Positions 41,383-45,267 of a stretch of DNA of 64,000 nucleotides are shown here, piece by piece (within the stretch, counting starts at the first letter, position 1; every line of letters begins with the position of its first letter). Source of the DNA: Candidula unifasciata (taxonomy: Eukaryota; Mollusca; Gastropoda; Stylommatophora; Geomitridae); assembly GCA_905116865.2 (NCBI GenBank), contig CAJHNH020008544.1:38417-102416 (forward strand), in the 5' to 3' direction. Position numbers and translations under genes: made by a program. The notes under the pieces are model-generated. The model saw nothing but the letters and a program-made list of their open reading frames with translations, made no database searches and had not been told where the DNA came from.

Positions 41383-44222
41383 TAGAGAGAGAGAGGGAGG
41401 GGGGGAGGGAGGGGGAGAGAGAGAGAGATTCACACACACACATATATATCTACACACACAAATAATTACAAAACTACGACTCTTTGCAAACCTACAAACA
41501 TCACAGAGAGGCTGGGCAGGCGAATACAGCCACATTCCTCGCATGTCATCTTTAGAAGAGTTCTGGTCTATTCATTAAATTAAAAAAAAAGTCCTGACTG
41601 AACCCAGAGAATTATGTTAAATAAACACAGAAAACACTATGTCACCATATTTTTCCAAAAATAAGGAATAACTGGTCACATAAAAAAAAATAAAGTGGAA
41701 AAGGGGGGGGGGGGCATTTAAAGGTGAGAGCAATTATTCCACATGACTCAGCTTGTGTACCAACTTTATGATATTAATGCCAGTCTTGGACAGAAACAGA
41801 AAAACATAAACACAAAACTACAACATGTGAGATGAGATGACAGCAAGACTAGACCGGGTCACCAATGAAGAACTCAAAAACAATGGTAGGCGCAGTATTG
41901 GTAAATGATTTCATAGAACATCAAAGAATCAAATGGTCTGCTCAACTGGAACCAGGTTGTTGGCTAGTGTGCTAAATACATGAGATCAGCAGGCTACAGT
42001 GCAAGAGGACATCCAAGAAAGTTGAAGAAGTAAAAGAAAAAAAAAAACACTATGCAAAATTACATGACATTGATGCAAGCTACATAACTATCAAAAGACA
42101 GAAAACTAAATCTTCCTCCTCTCTGTGACGCTTAACGGCAAAAGGAGAGCTCAAAAGAAGAACAACTCAGCTTCTGCAGTGTCACAAAGCATAAATTTGC
42201 ACTGCTCTATAGAAAACCTACAAAGATCCCTGAAAACACGTTCTCGTGAACTGAATGAAGAGAGGATGGAAGTCTGAAATCAAACCCAAAATCTTGACAG
42301 CGTAATATACTGAAAGCAAACATCAACTATTTCTCCTTGGAGATCCCTACAAAACAAACAAAAACATTTTGCAACGCAGAAATGAGAATAAGGATGTAAA
42401 ACGAGATAAAGACAACCTAAAATAAATACAGGCGAGCTTGAAAATCAATGCCACCATTTGAAAACAGCAAAGCCTTGACCAGAATACAATCTAAAGCGCA
42501 GTCAAAGTTAATACTGATACCAGTTGTGGAGATAACATAAAGAAGATAAATTTATTAAAAAAACGTCAGTAGTAGATAAAAGTGTTTACAGTAAGACTTC
42601 AGATAAGTCATGATCATCATGTGCCTTGCCAATCAGTGTAAATGATGGTGGCTTGCCTATTTATGCCATCTCCAGAAACATATTTGCATCAGTGCACACA
42701 AGGAAGCAAGTTACTTCGCAACCGGTGGGTGCCCAAATATATTTGTCAAATACAGATGCACAGGGCGTCTAAAATTTGCATTTGTTGGAATTACATTAAT
42801 AAGAGTCTGAGTCACTGTGGCAATCTTTCGGGCTGCTATCCTGTTGGGGAGAGATAATCAGGATAGGTATCTATGTATACACGACTCTATACTACTTCTT
42901 TTGTCGTCAACAGGTTCTAGCTCAGACTTGTGGTTTTCCGTATTCGTCTAGCCCTTCTAGAGTGGCTTGAGTGACAGTTTTATTAATCTTTTTGGAGGAT
43001 CTTGCTACAGCATCTATCCATATTTTACTTGGTCTTCCTCTCGCATTTCGCCCAGACAGATGTTTGATCTGGCTGGCCTTCTTACTAGATGTCCAAACTA
43101 TTTTGTTCTGTGTTTTTGAGTGTAAATGTTTCAGCCTTCTCTCTAATGATGGAGTCACCGACCTTGTCCATTCTTCTTCTTTGTGTTTACCGGCTGTAAA
43201 CTCTAACAGGTCTGGTTGTTGAATCACCTCTGGACTTTGTACTTGTTCCAGAACCTGAGCGTTGAGTGCACATCCGTTCAACAAATCTGACGTATTTGTA
43301 TGCAGATGCATTCCGACTTCAAAAGAAATCCCAAATTAGTGGACTCTTATGACATACTTGTTGGGAAGGCAGTGGGTTTTGTATTCCTCACAATGGGGCC
43401 CCAGAACCCACATGGGGAGTCCCTTCTTGTGTTGCCTGTGACCTTTCTTAGCGCAATGTCCACATGTGGTTATGTTATATTCCCGTGCTCTACATACTGT
43501 ATGTTTCTTCTTTTTTTCTTCTTCTGCTTTTTTATCCCCCAATGGAGCATAGGCCCTCAACCAACTCAAGCCAAGTCGTTCTATTCTTTGCCATTGCATG
43601 GAGCTCTCCCCATCTTTCCAACTTCATTCTCCAGCTCTCTTTTTCGTGTTTTTTTTTTTGACCTTCCTTTTTTCCTATGACCCTGTGGGTTCCAATGCAA
43701 AGACATTCTAGTTATGCTGTTCTCCTGTTTTCTCAATGTGTGTCCTATCCAACGCCAGCGTCTTTTCCTCAGCTGTCCTCAGCTGTCAGACGTCTTATGG
43801 ATTGTTCTGAAAAAGACCCAAAATAACTAGAAAGTGATTTTTTGGTAACGGTATCATTTTCCTTTTGTGTCATATGCTGAGGAGGGATTTCTAGCCGCAA
43901 CGTTTATAACTGTTACAGTCTTAAGATAACTGGTTATATTTCGTATTTGGTTTGACAACTTTCATGATGTTAAGTGCCTGTAGAGCCTCTGAAAGACCAA
44001 ATAAGATGCAACAAATATCGTGGAATTGATTCTGAATAAAACTGAATGCTATCTCTGTCTTGTTCTCTCAAATTGTACCATCTGACGCTTGTTATTTAAT
44101 CATTCTTAGAAAGACGTTTGCTAACCAACTTAGTTACGTTGCACCATTATAGTCCCTTACCTCAAGAATGTGTGCACGGGTTATAGGCGTTTTAAAACGT
44201 ATAACTCTTGGTTCTGCAGCGT
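387..44222 (-). CDS. ACSL: Long-chain acyl-CoA synthetase (ACSL1/5/6 type), 20 exons, partial at both ends
   Basis: Members of this family activate long-chain fatty acids to acyl-CoA through an acyl-AMP intermediate using ATP and CoA, on ER or mitochondrial outer membrane. Seen here: the P-loop-like AMP motif [13 protein letters not shown] split over two exons, LPLAHSYER, the gate-region motif [20 protein letters not shown], the adenylate motif EGYGQTEN, and the FACS signature [22 protein letters not shown]. All introns have GT/AG ends. About 610 codons are recovered against roughly 700 in vertebrate ACSL1. The last C-terminal exons lie left of the window and the N-terminal membrane segment was not found. 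Two one-base indels break the frame, one inside the second exon listed here and one at the end of the nineteenth. The other exons are open, so I favour a functional gene with sequence errors over a pseudogene. Assignment to ACSL is firm; the subtype within 1/5/6 is inference. Confidence 0.95.
564..750 (+). mobile_element. tRNA-derived SINE-like repeat in ACSL intron
   Basis: The start resembles a tRNA A box (TGGCCAAGTGG) and the 3' part (AAAATCCTAACCTGCACAGT... ending in poly-C at 729-745) recurs in diverged form at 27410-27515. The rest of the intron 459-1281 shows nothing else recognisable. Confidence 0.45.
1282..1384 (-). CDS. ACSL: ACSL exon, IVVPDPET, with one surplus base
   Basis: Acceptor ATTACAG and donor GTAAGT bound 103 bases encoding [18 protein letters not shown] and [11 protein letters not shown] plus one extra base. 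Family exons of this position are 102 bases and phase 0 at both ends, and the next exon also needs phase 0. The surplus is in the run of five T and three G on the plus strand at 1283-1290. Dropping one base there gives a clean CCA/GTAAGT junction. Confidence 0.9.
1518..2478. repeat. 69-bp minisatellite, array 1, with leader
   Basis: A leader (GATTGAATACCCACAG...) precedes about 13 copies of a 69-bp unit containing CAGTATAGAAGAGTGTGATC. Most units keep the length, so reading frames of 23-residue repeats stay open on both strands ([17 protein letters not shown] on plus; [18 protein letters not shown] on minus). I treat the frames as a by-product of the unit length, not as genes. Confidence 0.95.
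2740..3440 (-). mobile_element. Non-LTR retrotransposon fragment, endonuclease-RT linker
   Basis: A minus-strand frame of about 196 codons reads [15 protein letters not shown] and [14 protein letters not shown], typical of the region between endonuclease and reverse transcriptase in LINEs of the APE type. Endonuclease and catalytic RT motifs are absent. It lies between the two 69-bp arrays. 2479-2739 holds nothing recognisable. Confidence 0.8.
3443..4640. repeat. 69-bp minisatellite, array 2, with leader
   Basis: The leader GATTGAATACTCACAGCACA is nearly identical to that at 1518, followed by about 16 copies of the same 69-bp unit. The plus-strand frame 3469-4845 stays open for 458 codons. 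Units vary at a few bases only (for example CATTCC or CATTTC), indicating recent expansion or conversion. Confidence 0.95.
4736..4875 (-). mobile_element. LINE C-terminal fragment
   Basis: Minus strand reads [18 protein letters not shown], the basic RPxxRWxDDI-type tail found at the C-terminus of many LINE RT proteins. Confidence 0.6.
4925..7080. repeat. Purine-rich, strand-asymmetric block
   Basis: Most of this 2.1 kb is G/A on the plus strand (GAGAGA, GGAGGA, AAAGAGA), in blocks 4930-5540, 5690-5870, 6235-6420, 6590-6740 and 6890-7080, separated by short mixed segments and poly-C/poly-G runs (5566, 5668, 6466, 6809). Minus-strand open frames of Ser, Leu and Pro are artefacts of this bias. 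Segments at 5905-5965 and 7140-7175 share GCCAAAAATAGAA, so parts of the block were duplicated. Confidence 0.9.
7130..7790. repeat. Dispersed-repeat patchwork with (AC)n
   Basis: Contains an (AC)n tract at 7362-7381, a tandem CCCATGCCACACCGC pair near 7410-7440, and at 7680-7780 a segment ending CGGTCCACTACGAACCCTG. That end resembles a transposon terminus, but no partner terminus was found. No gene seen. Confidence 0.4.
7865..8310 (+). mobile_element. LINE 3' end (RT C-terminus)
   Basis: Plus strand reads [19 protein letters not shown] and [18 protein letters not shown], then after a TAG reads [12 protein letters not shown] and ends ATRHNEN. It is the same family as the copy at 32930-34990 on the minus strand. 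Stops interrupt it. Confidence 0.85.
8740..8830. repeat. Isolated relic of the 69-bp unit
   Basis: CTCTGCATCACATACAGTAC... and the following TCTGCTG and CAACATTTCCACC match one diverged 69-bp unit from the arrays at 1518-4640. 8311-8739 shows only a TG/AT-rich stretch (8610-8735). Confidence 0.55.
8905..8998. repeat. Tandem repeat, three copies of ~29 bp
   Basis: Three copies of CCCATCAAGTGCTGTTGCAC followed by a T run of varying length. Confidence 0.9.
9118..9207 (-). CDS. ACSL: ACSL exon, [12 protein letters not shown]
   Basis: 90 bases in phase 0 on both sides, acceptor TCACCAG and donor GTAGGG. It encodes [20 protein letters not shown] and [10 protein letters not shown], matching GEYIAPEKIENIY...VAQVFVHGESLQ. 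Confidence 0.97.
10030..10260. repeat. Dispersed repeat family B copy
   Basis: Shares the AGCTGTAAACC..AACACAATA and GTAAAAGTTGACTAAC blocks with copies at 27290-27440, 28975-29165, 31918-32100 and 35040-35150. 9830-9960 upstream holds a tRNA-like tail (GAGTTCGATCCTCAC on the minus strand). The rest of the intron 9208-10437 has nothing I recognise. Confidence 0.5.
10438..10491 (-). CDS. ACSL: ACSL exon, FACS signature second part ([15 protein letters not shown])
   Basis: 54 bases, phase 0 on both sides, acceptor TCTAACAG and donor GTAAGG. It encodes [18 protein letters not shown], one of the most conserved parts of the family and the hinge between the large and small domains. Confidence 0.97.
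11240..11720 (-). mobile_element. LINE 3' fragment with RNase H domain
   Basis: Minus strand reads [15 protein letters not shown] and [20 protein letters not shown], the C-terminal part of a LINE-encoded RNase H with the conserved GNEQAD. Its 3' end (ATTCTTAATTCA on minus) equals that of the copy at 37915-38229, defining the element's terminus. 10492-11239 has nothing recognised. Confidence 0.85.
12120..12650 (+). mobile_element. Probable degraded LINE RT fragment
   Basis: The plus strand reads [18 protein letters not shown] around 12165-12220, like the MGLRLNxxKT region of LINE reverse transcriptases, then frames break. A 141-codon frame from 12306 has no recognised domain and runs into the minisatellite; I do not call it a gene. 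Confidence 0.35.
12670..13345. repeat. Minisatellite, 26-bp unit
   Basis: Roughly 25 imperfect copies of GTTAGGCAAGCTCTTATCAT plus ATTTCT. The same unit resumes at 13660-13735 after an insertion. Confidence 0.93.
13338..13658 (-). mobile_element. Retroelement insertion inside the 26-bp array, (GAA)n tail
   Basis: A 320-bp non-repeat segment interrupts the array. On the minus strand it ends in (GAA)5, as do the family A repeats, which fits a short retroposon inserted in minus orientation. A target duplication cannot be told apart from the array itself. Confidence 0.55.
13905..14021 (-). CDS. ACSL: ACSL exon, FACS signature first part ([11 protein letters not shown])
   Basis: 117 bases in phase 0 on both sides, acceptor CATGTAG and donor GTACGT. 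It encodes [20 protein letters not shown] and [19 protein letters not shown]. The aspartate in TGD is the conserved ribose-contacting residue of the superfamily. Confidence 0.97.
14615..14835 (+). mobile_element. tRNA-derived SINE
   Basis: It has an A-box-like TAGCACAGTGGCTAGTAG and a B-box-like GGGTTCAAATC at about 14671, correctly spaced. The body (CAGACTACTGGGTGGACTCA ... CGAGTGTCAGTTGATCTAT) recalls the SINE copies at 23245 and 39742. Confidence 0.65.
14850..15057 (+). mobile_element. SPIN-like hAT MITE, 208 bp
   Basis: Perfect 15-bp terminal inverted repeats (CAGTGGTTCTCAACC / GGTTGAGAACCACTG) with flanking 8-bp target duplication GTCAAACT / GTCTAACT (7 of 8). Internal blocks such as GTTCCTCATGTTGTGGTGAC and GATGGTCTTAGGCGACCCC match my recollection of the SPACE INVADERS (SPIN) hAT family. 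A poly-C run (14998-15018) interrupts it. No transposase is present. Confidence 0.9.
15109..15197 (-). CDS. ACSL: ACSL exon, [13 protein letters not shown]
   Basis: 89 bases, phase 1 in and phase 0 out, acceptor GTCACAG and donor GTAAAA. It encodes [20 protein letters not shown] and YYSNNNKGE, matching GHVGAPMPCNLIKLVDVEEMNY. Confidence 0.96.
15688..15975 (+). repeat. Dispersed repeat family A
   Basis: Shares CCCCGTGTGGGTT, GACCCACTGCCTC, GCATCTGCCTGAGAGGCAAG and CAGCTGGTGAACGC with copies at 16002, 25478, 27542, 36925 and 40227 (plus) and 31527, 39200 and 43190 (minus). Several end in GAAGAAGAAG. Minus-strand open frames across it (RMCTP..., VCSLPLRQM) are shared by all copies but broken; I see no protein family in them. 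Confidence 0.85.
16002..16215 (+). repeat. Dispersed repeat family A, second adjacent copy
   Basis: Carries GACCCACTGCCTCCC, CTGCCTGAGAGGCAAGGAAC and CAGCTGGTGAATGC. It is shorter than the 15688 copy, missing the segment between the GCAAG block and the GAAGTGGACGAACAAC block. Confidence 0.8.
16432..16515. repeat. Tandem repeat, 20-bp unit
   Basis: Four copies of CCCAGTGAAATGAAGCACAA, the last diverged. Confidence 0.92.
16822..16894 (-). CDS. ACSL: ACSL exon, EGYGQTEN adenylate motif
   Basis: 73 bases, phase 0 in and phase 1 out, donor GTAACA. It encodes [18 protein letters not shown] then VGDSDP. YGQTE contacts the adenylate in this family. Confidence 0.97.
17345..17580 (-). mobile_element. 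tRNA-derived SINE copy (diverged)
   Basis: Carries GGACCTAGATTTTGATC, CGACACTCAGTGAGTGATG, CTCAAGGCTGGGTCAACCTG and a degraded tRNA-like end (ATGACTTTCCGATCCGCAGG), in the order seen in the better copy at 23245-23515. Confidence 0.6.
17961..18111 (-). CDS. ACSL: ACSL exon, [11 protein letters not shown]...[15 protein letters not shown]
   Basis: 151 bases, phase 2 in and phase 0 out, donor GTAAGC. It encodes [18 protein letters not shown] and [19 protein letters not shown], strongly conserved with IIRNNSLWDRLIF and GGRVRLMVTGAAPVS of ACSL1. Confidence 0.97.
18440..18815 (+). mobile_element. LINE RT C-terminus and 3' end
   Basis: Reads [20 protein letters not shown] and [20 protein letters not shown], then [14 protein letters not shown] and [14 protein letters not shown] with a (GAT)n tail at 18803-18812. 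The open frame is 80 codons from 18465. The same family occurs at 22505, 58080 and 60985. It contains the unoccupied ACTGATAC site that is filled by a hAT element at 61075. Confidence 0.85.
19340..20460. repeat. Minisatellite, 45-bp unit, open on both strands
   Basis: Over 20 copies of a unit containing GTCGGGAAAGATGGAAAAGT and AAAGATGTCTGT. A 45-bp unit keeps 15-residue repeats open ([15 protein letters not shown] on plus; [13 protein letters not shown] on minus). From 20040 onward the order breaks down into shorter variants with GTCAGGAAAGATGGAACTGT. It abuts the ACSL exon at 20481. Confidence 0.93.
20481..20563 (-). CDS. ACSL: ACSL exon following the gate region
   Basis: 83 bases, acceptor AATTGCAG, donor GTTGGT, phase 0 in and phase 2 out, which is what both neighbours require. 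It encodes [18 protein letters not shown] and SSKTKELKR. Family sequence is variable here; vertebrate ACSL1 has a similar basic stretch ending in AELRSG. It sits right beside the 45-bp minisatellite. Confidence 0.88.
20735..20970 (+). mobile_element. tRNA-derived SINE
   Basis: Begins CGGCTCTGTGGCCAAGTCGA (A-box region) with B box GGGTTCGATCCC at about 20789, then GGCAAACTACTGGACGTAAA, a tail common to many SINE/LINE pairs. Confidence 0.7.
21675..21810. repeat. Dispersed repeat family C, copy 1
   Basis: Shares CATTAAATGCATAAGGCAGC, an AGAAGT..AACA..CAGTC stretch, and CAGTTACAACAGAT with 56225-56360. 20971-21674 otherwise has only a poly-G run (21301-21314). Confidence 0.75.
21981..22115 (-). 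CDS. ACSL: ACSL gate-region exon, [13 protein letters not shown]
   Basis: 135 bases, phase 0 on both sides, acceptor GTTTCAG and donor GTAATG. It encodes [18 protein letters not shown] and [17 protein letters not shown]. This is the fatty-acid gate region that vertebrate ACSL1 and ACSL6 encode as alternative exons; I see only one version here, with no second copy in the flanking introns. Confidence 0.97.
22505..22835 (-). mobile_element. LINE RT C-terminus, broken
   Basis: Minus strand reads [19 protein letters not shown] and [19 protein letters not shown] in shifting frames, then GEGDREDS; this parallels the 18440 copy. 22116-22504 has no recognised feature beyond a T-rich run. Confidence 0.75.
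23245..23515 (-). mobile_element. tRNA-derived SINE, best-preserved copy
   Basis: On the minus strand the head reads GTGGCAGAGCGGCTAGACAC (A box, 23500-23489) and GGTTCGCTCCC (B box, 23458-23448), about 40 bases apart as in tRNA. The body holds CCCGGCTTTGAGTGGGTACC and the tail GGGTCCTTTACTT. Related copies: 30860, 39742, 45588, 17345. Confidence 0.85.
23816..23899 (-). CDS. ACSL: ACSL exon, [16 protein letters not shown]
   Basis: 84 bases in phase 0 on both sides, acceptor TTACCAG and donor GTGAGA. It encodes [15 protein letters not shown] then [13 protein letters not shown], the counterpart of DDTLISFLPLAHMFERVVE. Confidence 0.96.
24285..24352. repeat. Tandem repeat, ~21-bp unit
   Basis: Three copies of ACCAGGATGTATGTAGCAT. 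Nearby, poly-C at 24183-24202 and a duplicated CATTTTCCGGGAATTT (24548-24606). Nothing else seen in 23900-25470 apart from poly-G at 24958-24972. Confidence 0.85.
25478..25760 (+). repeat. Dispersed repeat family A
   Basis: Carries CTCATGTGGGTTCTG, CATGTCATAAGTGTCGA, GCCTAAGAGGCAAGGAAC and CAGCTGGTGAATGCGAAGAA in family order. Confidence 0.8.
25865..25935 (-). CDS. ACSL: ACSL exon, second half of AMP motif ([11 protein letters not shown])
   Basis: 71 bases, phase 1 in and phase 0 out, donor GTAAGT. It encodes [20 protein letters not shown]. The lysine of TPKGAM is the conserved P-loop lysine of the superfamily. Confidence 0.96.
26040..26450 (+). mobile_element. LINE C-terminal fragment, broken
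   Basis: The plus strand in several frames reads CTCCACTGGACAGATTTTAG-type sequence and ends with [21 protein letters not shown] codons, typical of a LINE tail. Frames are shifted and interrupted. Confidence 0.45.
26451..27066. mobile_element. Possible LTR, 616 bp
   Basis: Begins TGTGACA and ends TGTTACA, the form of Gypsy-type LTR ends, and is followed by TTGCGACACC, which could be a decayed primer-binding site (TGGCGACACC). Internally a GGATCCTTGAGGAC block is duplicated (26625 and 26683). No target duplication and no second LTR were found. Confidence 0.3.
27542..27835 (+). repeat. Dispersed repeat family A, full-length reference copy
   Basis: The best-preserved copy: CCCCGTGTGGGTTCCGGGGC through GCATCTGCCTGAGAGGCAAG and GAAGTGGACGAACAACC to CAGCTGGTGAACGCGAAG, ending in (GAA)n. 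No A/B boxes seen. 27240-27515 just before it carries family B pieces and a diverged relative of the 564 repeat. Confidence 0.88.
28597..28648 (-). CDS. ACSL: ACSL exon, first half of AMP motif (YTSGTTG)
   Basis: 52 bases, phase 0 in and phase 1 out. It encodes [18 protein letters not shown]; the last glycine codon is split over the intron. TSGTTG is the phosphate-binding loop of adenylate-forming enzymes. Confidence 0.96.
28975..29165. repeat. Dispersed repeat family B copy
   Basis: CACTGTGTTGTGGTTTACCG and the following CTAGGCTGTGATATC, AGCCCAGCAAATGTGATTTC and TGCTTGTTAGCGGGGCAGT match 31918-32100 almost exactly. 29166-29777 has no recognised feature. Confidence 0.85.
29778..29810 (-). 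CDS. ACSL: ACSL micro-exon, [11 protein letters not shown]
   Basis: Only 33 bases, bounded by TTTTCAG and GTAAGTG, phase 0 on both sides. NLGKENP matches DLGRANR of ACSL1 just before the AMP-binding motif. It is supported by position, phase and splice sites more than by length. Confidence 0.88.
30860..31135 (-). mobile_element. tRNA-derived SINE
   Basis: Same order as the 23245 copy: GTAAAGGACCCC, GGGCTAGACCTAC, AAGATGAGTGATGTGGTCAG, CTTCCCGGGACTGCATCCC, a minus-strand B box (in GGGAGCAAACCC) and a degraded A box. 30300-30400 carries another short relic. Confidence 0.82.
31209..31381 (-). CDS. ACSL: ACSL exon, [20 protein letters not shown]
   Basis: 173 bases, entered in phase 1 and left in phase 0 with a GTAAGC donor. 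It encodes [17 protein letters not shown] and [13 protein letters not shown], equivalent to the AELSLVFVD...KLLL...LKIIVVMD segment of ACSL1. It is the longest exon of the gene in this window. Confidence 0.92.
31527..31745 (-). repeat. Dispersed repeat family A, reverse copy, then poly-G
   Basis: Carries GTTTGTCCACATGCGGACTT, TGCTGGTTCCTTGCC and GGCAGATGCACTCC. It is followed at 31751-31782 by a run of 32 G. Confidence 0.8.
31918..32100. repeat. Dispersed repeat family B copy
   Basis: Near-identical over 180 bp to the copy at 28975, with the same orientation. Confidence 0.85.
32335..32520. repeat. Tandem repeat, 28-bp unit in 56-bp pairs
   Basis: Units alternate between GATTCCAGAATGTATGGTTC and GATTCCAAAATATATGGCCT types, making a 56-bp higher-order repeat that occurs twice exactly before decaying. 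Confidence 0.9.
32765..32864 (-). CDS. ACSL: ACSL exon, [11 protein letters not shown]
   Basis: 100 bases, phase 0 in and phase 1 out, acceptor CCCCAG and donor GTATGA. It encodes [13 protein letters not shown] and [17 protein letters not shown], the conserved VPLYDTLG motif of the family. Confidence 0.95.
32930..34990 (-). mobile_element. Non-LTR retrotransposon (APE endonuclease and RT), internally deleted
   Basis: From 5' to 3' on the minus strand: an endonuclease part ([43 protein letters not shown] at 34980-34657), a linker (34480-34000, frameshifted), then RT C-terminal pieces with the catalytic-type [13 protein letters not shown] (33831-33571), [14 protein letters not shown] (33611-33402) and [15 protein letters not shown] (33347-33066). 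The RT fingers region is missing and every frame is broken. It is the same family as the tail at 7865. Confidence 0.92.
35040..35155. repeat. Dispersed repeat family B fragment
   Basis: Has TACAGCTAGGCTACGATATC, ATATCTGATTTCAGCAAATC and a TAATTAGTTG block in family order. Confidence 0.65.
35330..35695 (+). mobile_element. LINE C-terminal fragment
   Basis: Reads [20 protein letters not shown] then [20 protein letters not shown], the typical basic C-terminus of a LINE RT. A poly-C plus poly-A run follows (35731-35765). Confidence 0.8.
35885..36185 (+). mobile_element. Two joined LINE tail fragments
   Basis: 35885-35960 reads RQTYNQNCC and [11 protein letters not shown], the end of the RNase H LINE seen at 37915. 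It is joined to [20 protein letters not shown] and [11 protein letters not shown], the tail of another LINE also present at 62700. Confidence 0.65.
36440..36665 (-). mobile_element. LINE C-terminal fragment, broken
   Basis: Minus strand reads [15 protein letters not shown] and [18 protein letters not shown], a LINE tail. 36186-36439 and 36666-36920 hold nothing recognised. Confidence 0.5.
36925..37205 (+). repeat. Dispersed repeat family A
   Basis: CCCCGTGTGGGTTCCGGGGC to GGTGAACGTGAAG with an AAGAAGAAG tail, ending 50 bp before the ACSL exon at 37255. Confidence 0.88.
37255..37356 (-). CDS. ACSL: ACSL exon, [10 protein letters not shown]
   Basis: 102 bases in phase 0 on both sides, acceptor CAACAG and donor GTAGGT. 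It encodes [14 protein letters not shown] and [11 protein letters not shown], the counterpart of IGIFAQNRPEW in vertebrate ACSL1. Confidence 0.94.
37400..37612. repeat. (GAA)n microsatellite with internal duplication
   Basis: Nearly pure GAA from 37402 to 37480, then a GCAACAGC(A/G)GC-GAAGGAGAGGAAG block repeated twice. Leucine- and serine-only minus-strand frames here are artefacts. Confidence 0.95.
37915..38229 (+). mobile_element. 5'-truncated LINE (RNase H end) with 13-bp target duplication
   Basis: The insert reads [20 protein letters not shown] and ends CGATTCTTAATTCA. It is flanked on both sides by ACATTCTTGTAAT (37902-37914 and 38230-38242). It split a different repeat: CCTGTGGGTTCCATTGCAAA lies to its left and TTTTCTTAAAGTGTGTCCTA to its right, sequences that are contiguous at 43682-43755 and 45289-45350. 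Confidence 0.92.
38558..38625 (-). CDS. ACSL: ACSL exon, [15 protein letters not shown]
   Basis: 68 bases, entered in phase 1 and left in phase 0 with a GTAAGT donor. It encodes DKPCLGWKP and [10 protein letters not shown], matching the conserved GPCLG...PYEWLSY stretch of ACSL1. Confidence 0.93.
38808..38891. repeat. (GA)n microsatellite
   Basis: About 80 bp of GAGAGA with rare A interruptions. The rest of 38626-39190 is unique. Confidence 0.98.
39200..39470 (-). repeat. Dispersed repeat family A, reverse copy
   Basis: CAAAGTTCTAGTTGTTTGTC, GTTCCTTGCCTCTCAGGCAG, TGCATTCTGACTTCGAAGGA and ACATGCTTGTTGGGCAGGC, ending 13 bp from the ACSL exon at 39483. Confidence 0.85.
39483..39596 (-). CDS. 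ACSL: ACSL exon with a one-base deletion
   Basis: The exon starts [11 protein letters not shown] and reads ETIYDNVRT, then leaves the ACSL frame. Shifting frame at the CC of AGGACCTC (plus-strand GG at 39519-39520) restores [12 protein letters not shown] and the G that completes a glycine codon with the next exon. The exon is 114 bases; 115 would give the phase both neighbours need. It is either a homopolymer sequencing error or a real frameshift. Confidence 0.88.
39742..39998 (+). mobile_element. tRNA-derived SINE, plus orientation
   Basis: GGAGCCGTCGTGGTGAAGCG (A-box region) begins it; the body has CAGCCTTGAGTGGGTACC, AGTAAAGGTGGCTGG and GTCTAGCCCTATACGCC, and the tail GGGTCCTTTTACTTT appears twice more downstream (to 40060). 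The B box is degraded. Confidence 0.8.
40227..40495 (+). repeat. Dispersed repeat family A with poly-C
   Basis: Family A order, interrupted at 40311-40335 by a run of 25 C, and ending GAGGAGAAGAAGAAGG. Confidence 0.8.
40500..41340. other. Intronic DNA, nothing recognised
   Basis: A/T-rich sequence without open frames of interest, terminal repeats or tandem repeats. A plus-strand frame of 96 codons from 41055 matches nothing I know. Confidence 0.5.
41345..41465. repeat. GA/GGGA and CA microsatellite
   Basis: GAGAGA to 41395, GGGA-rich to 41425, then CACACA and ATATAT. A poly-G run follows at 41704-41713. Confidence 0.93.
41820..42560. other. Degraded sequence, perhaps LINE-derived
   Basis: The plus strand shows short lysine- and arginine-rich frames, such as [13 protein letters not shown] near 41850, reminiscent of a LINE tail, but with too many stops to assign. 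No gene. Confidence 0.25.
42925..43190 (-). mobile_element. LINE C-terminal fragment
   Basis: Minus strand reads [20 protein letters not shown] then [20 protein letters not shown] and [11 protein letters not shown], the GRPxxxWIDxI tail of a LINE. Confidence 0.8.
43190..43440 (-). repeat. Dispersed repeat family A, reverse copy
   Basis: TCCAGAACCTGAGCGTTGAG, ATGCATTCCGACTTC, GGGAAGGCAGTGGGTTTTG and CCCAGAACCCACATGGGG match the family in reverse. Confidence 0.8.
43500..43800 (-). mobile_element. LINE 3' tail with CCTGTGGGTTCC block
   Basis: Shares CCTGTGGGTTCCAATGCAAA, GACATTCTAGTTAT and TTTTCTCAATGTGTGTCCTA with 37880/38245 and 45289. The 37915 insertion splits one of these copies. Coding content is too decayed to name. 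Confidence 0.5.
44161..44222 (-). CDS. ACSL: ACSL exon (most N-terminal one recognised)
   Basis: A TCTCACAG acceptor and a GTAAGG donor bound 62 bases. Only one frame is open; it needs one base from an upstream exon and ends in phase 0, which joins the next ACSL exon exactly. It reads AAEPRVIRF then [11 protein letters not shown], and KTPI...ILE aligns in position with the proline-rich stretch after the membrane anchor of ACSL proteins. Similarity alone is weak; the splice sites and phase carry the call. No in-frame ATG is present, so at least one coding exon lies upstream. Confidence 0.7.
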
Positions 44223-45236
44223 CTGTGAGATAACCTCACAACAGATTTGGAGAAAAAAAAACAACAACTCGCAAACCTAAAAAAAATATCGGTTATGCCA
44301 GGATTTGAAGCTGGTTTTCCTGTGTGAGTTCTGGGGCTCCCTTTAGGGGGACGGTTGAGTACAGAACAGAACCAGTGACCCTTAACAAGCATGTCGTAAA
44401 AGGTGGCTAACTAAGGTTCGCTGAAATCATATGTTTGGGCTAGAAGATACCGATAGTGCAGGCTAGCTTAAAACTACAACTCGATGTGTCAGCCACTTTG
44501 TGAAAAGGCAAATAAAGAAGATGATAATGATGAAGAAAAACCTGGTTAACTTCAAAGTCGCTCGCCTGCACTCACTCACTCACTCTCTCTCTCTGTGTGT
44601 GTGTGACTCCAGCAGATAAGCTGACATAAACAAACCCGTTATACTGCCATTACATTACTGACACTCACAAGCAGACGCAAGCCTGACAGCTCAAGGATGT
44701 GAATTATCGACGCAGTGAGCCGTGACCAGGCAGAGATGTTGTAGTTTTATTGATCCGCATCAAGCAATTATCCTGACCGCCTGCCAGGAAAGTAAGAATG
44801 ATATTTTGCCTATATTCCTGCCACCATCTTTCTAGCGAGTCACCTTGCTCTGCTGGCTGTACTGTGTGTGTGCACGCCATGTAGGTTCTGGGGCTCAGTG
44901 AAGTTTACAAAACAGAACGGGGGGGGGGGGGGGGGGGGGTGCCTTAAAGAACACATGTCCTTAAAATGTCGTAAAATGCCACTAACTAGGGTTTTGATGA
45001 AATGGCATGTGAAAGGCTGAAGGCGAAGAAACCGCAGCCTAAATGTATACAACACAACATGCCAACTGCCATTTTAGAGAGAATCCAGAGGAAAAAGTAT
45101 TTCGTTGTAGGATACTTTATCACAAGAAAACCGCGGCCCTGCCAAGACATTCATGCTGTTTGACCCTTTGCCACTGCGTGCAACTTAACACTCCATGTCC
45201 TACCATCTTAATCCTTTGTCTAAATTTATTCTGTAT

Positions 45237-45267
<31 letters not shown>

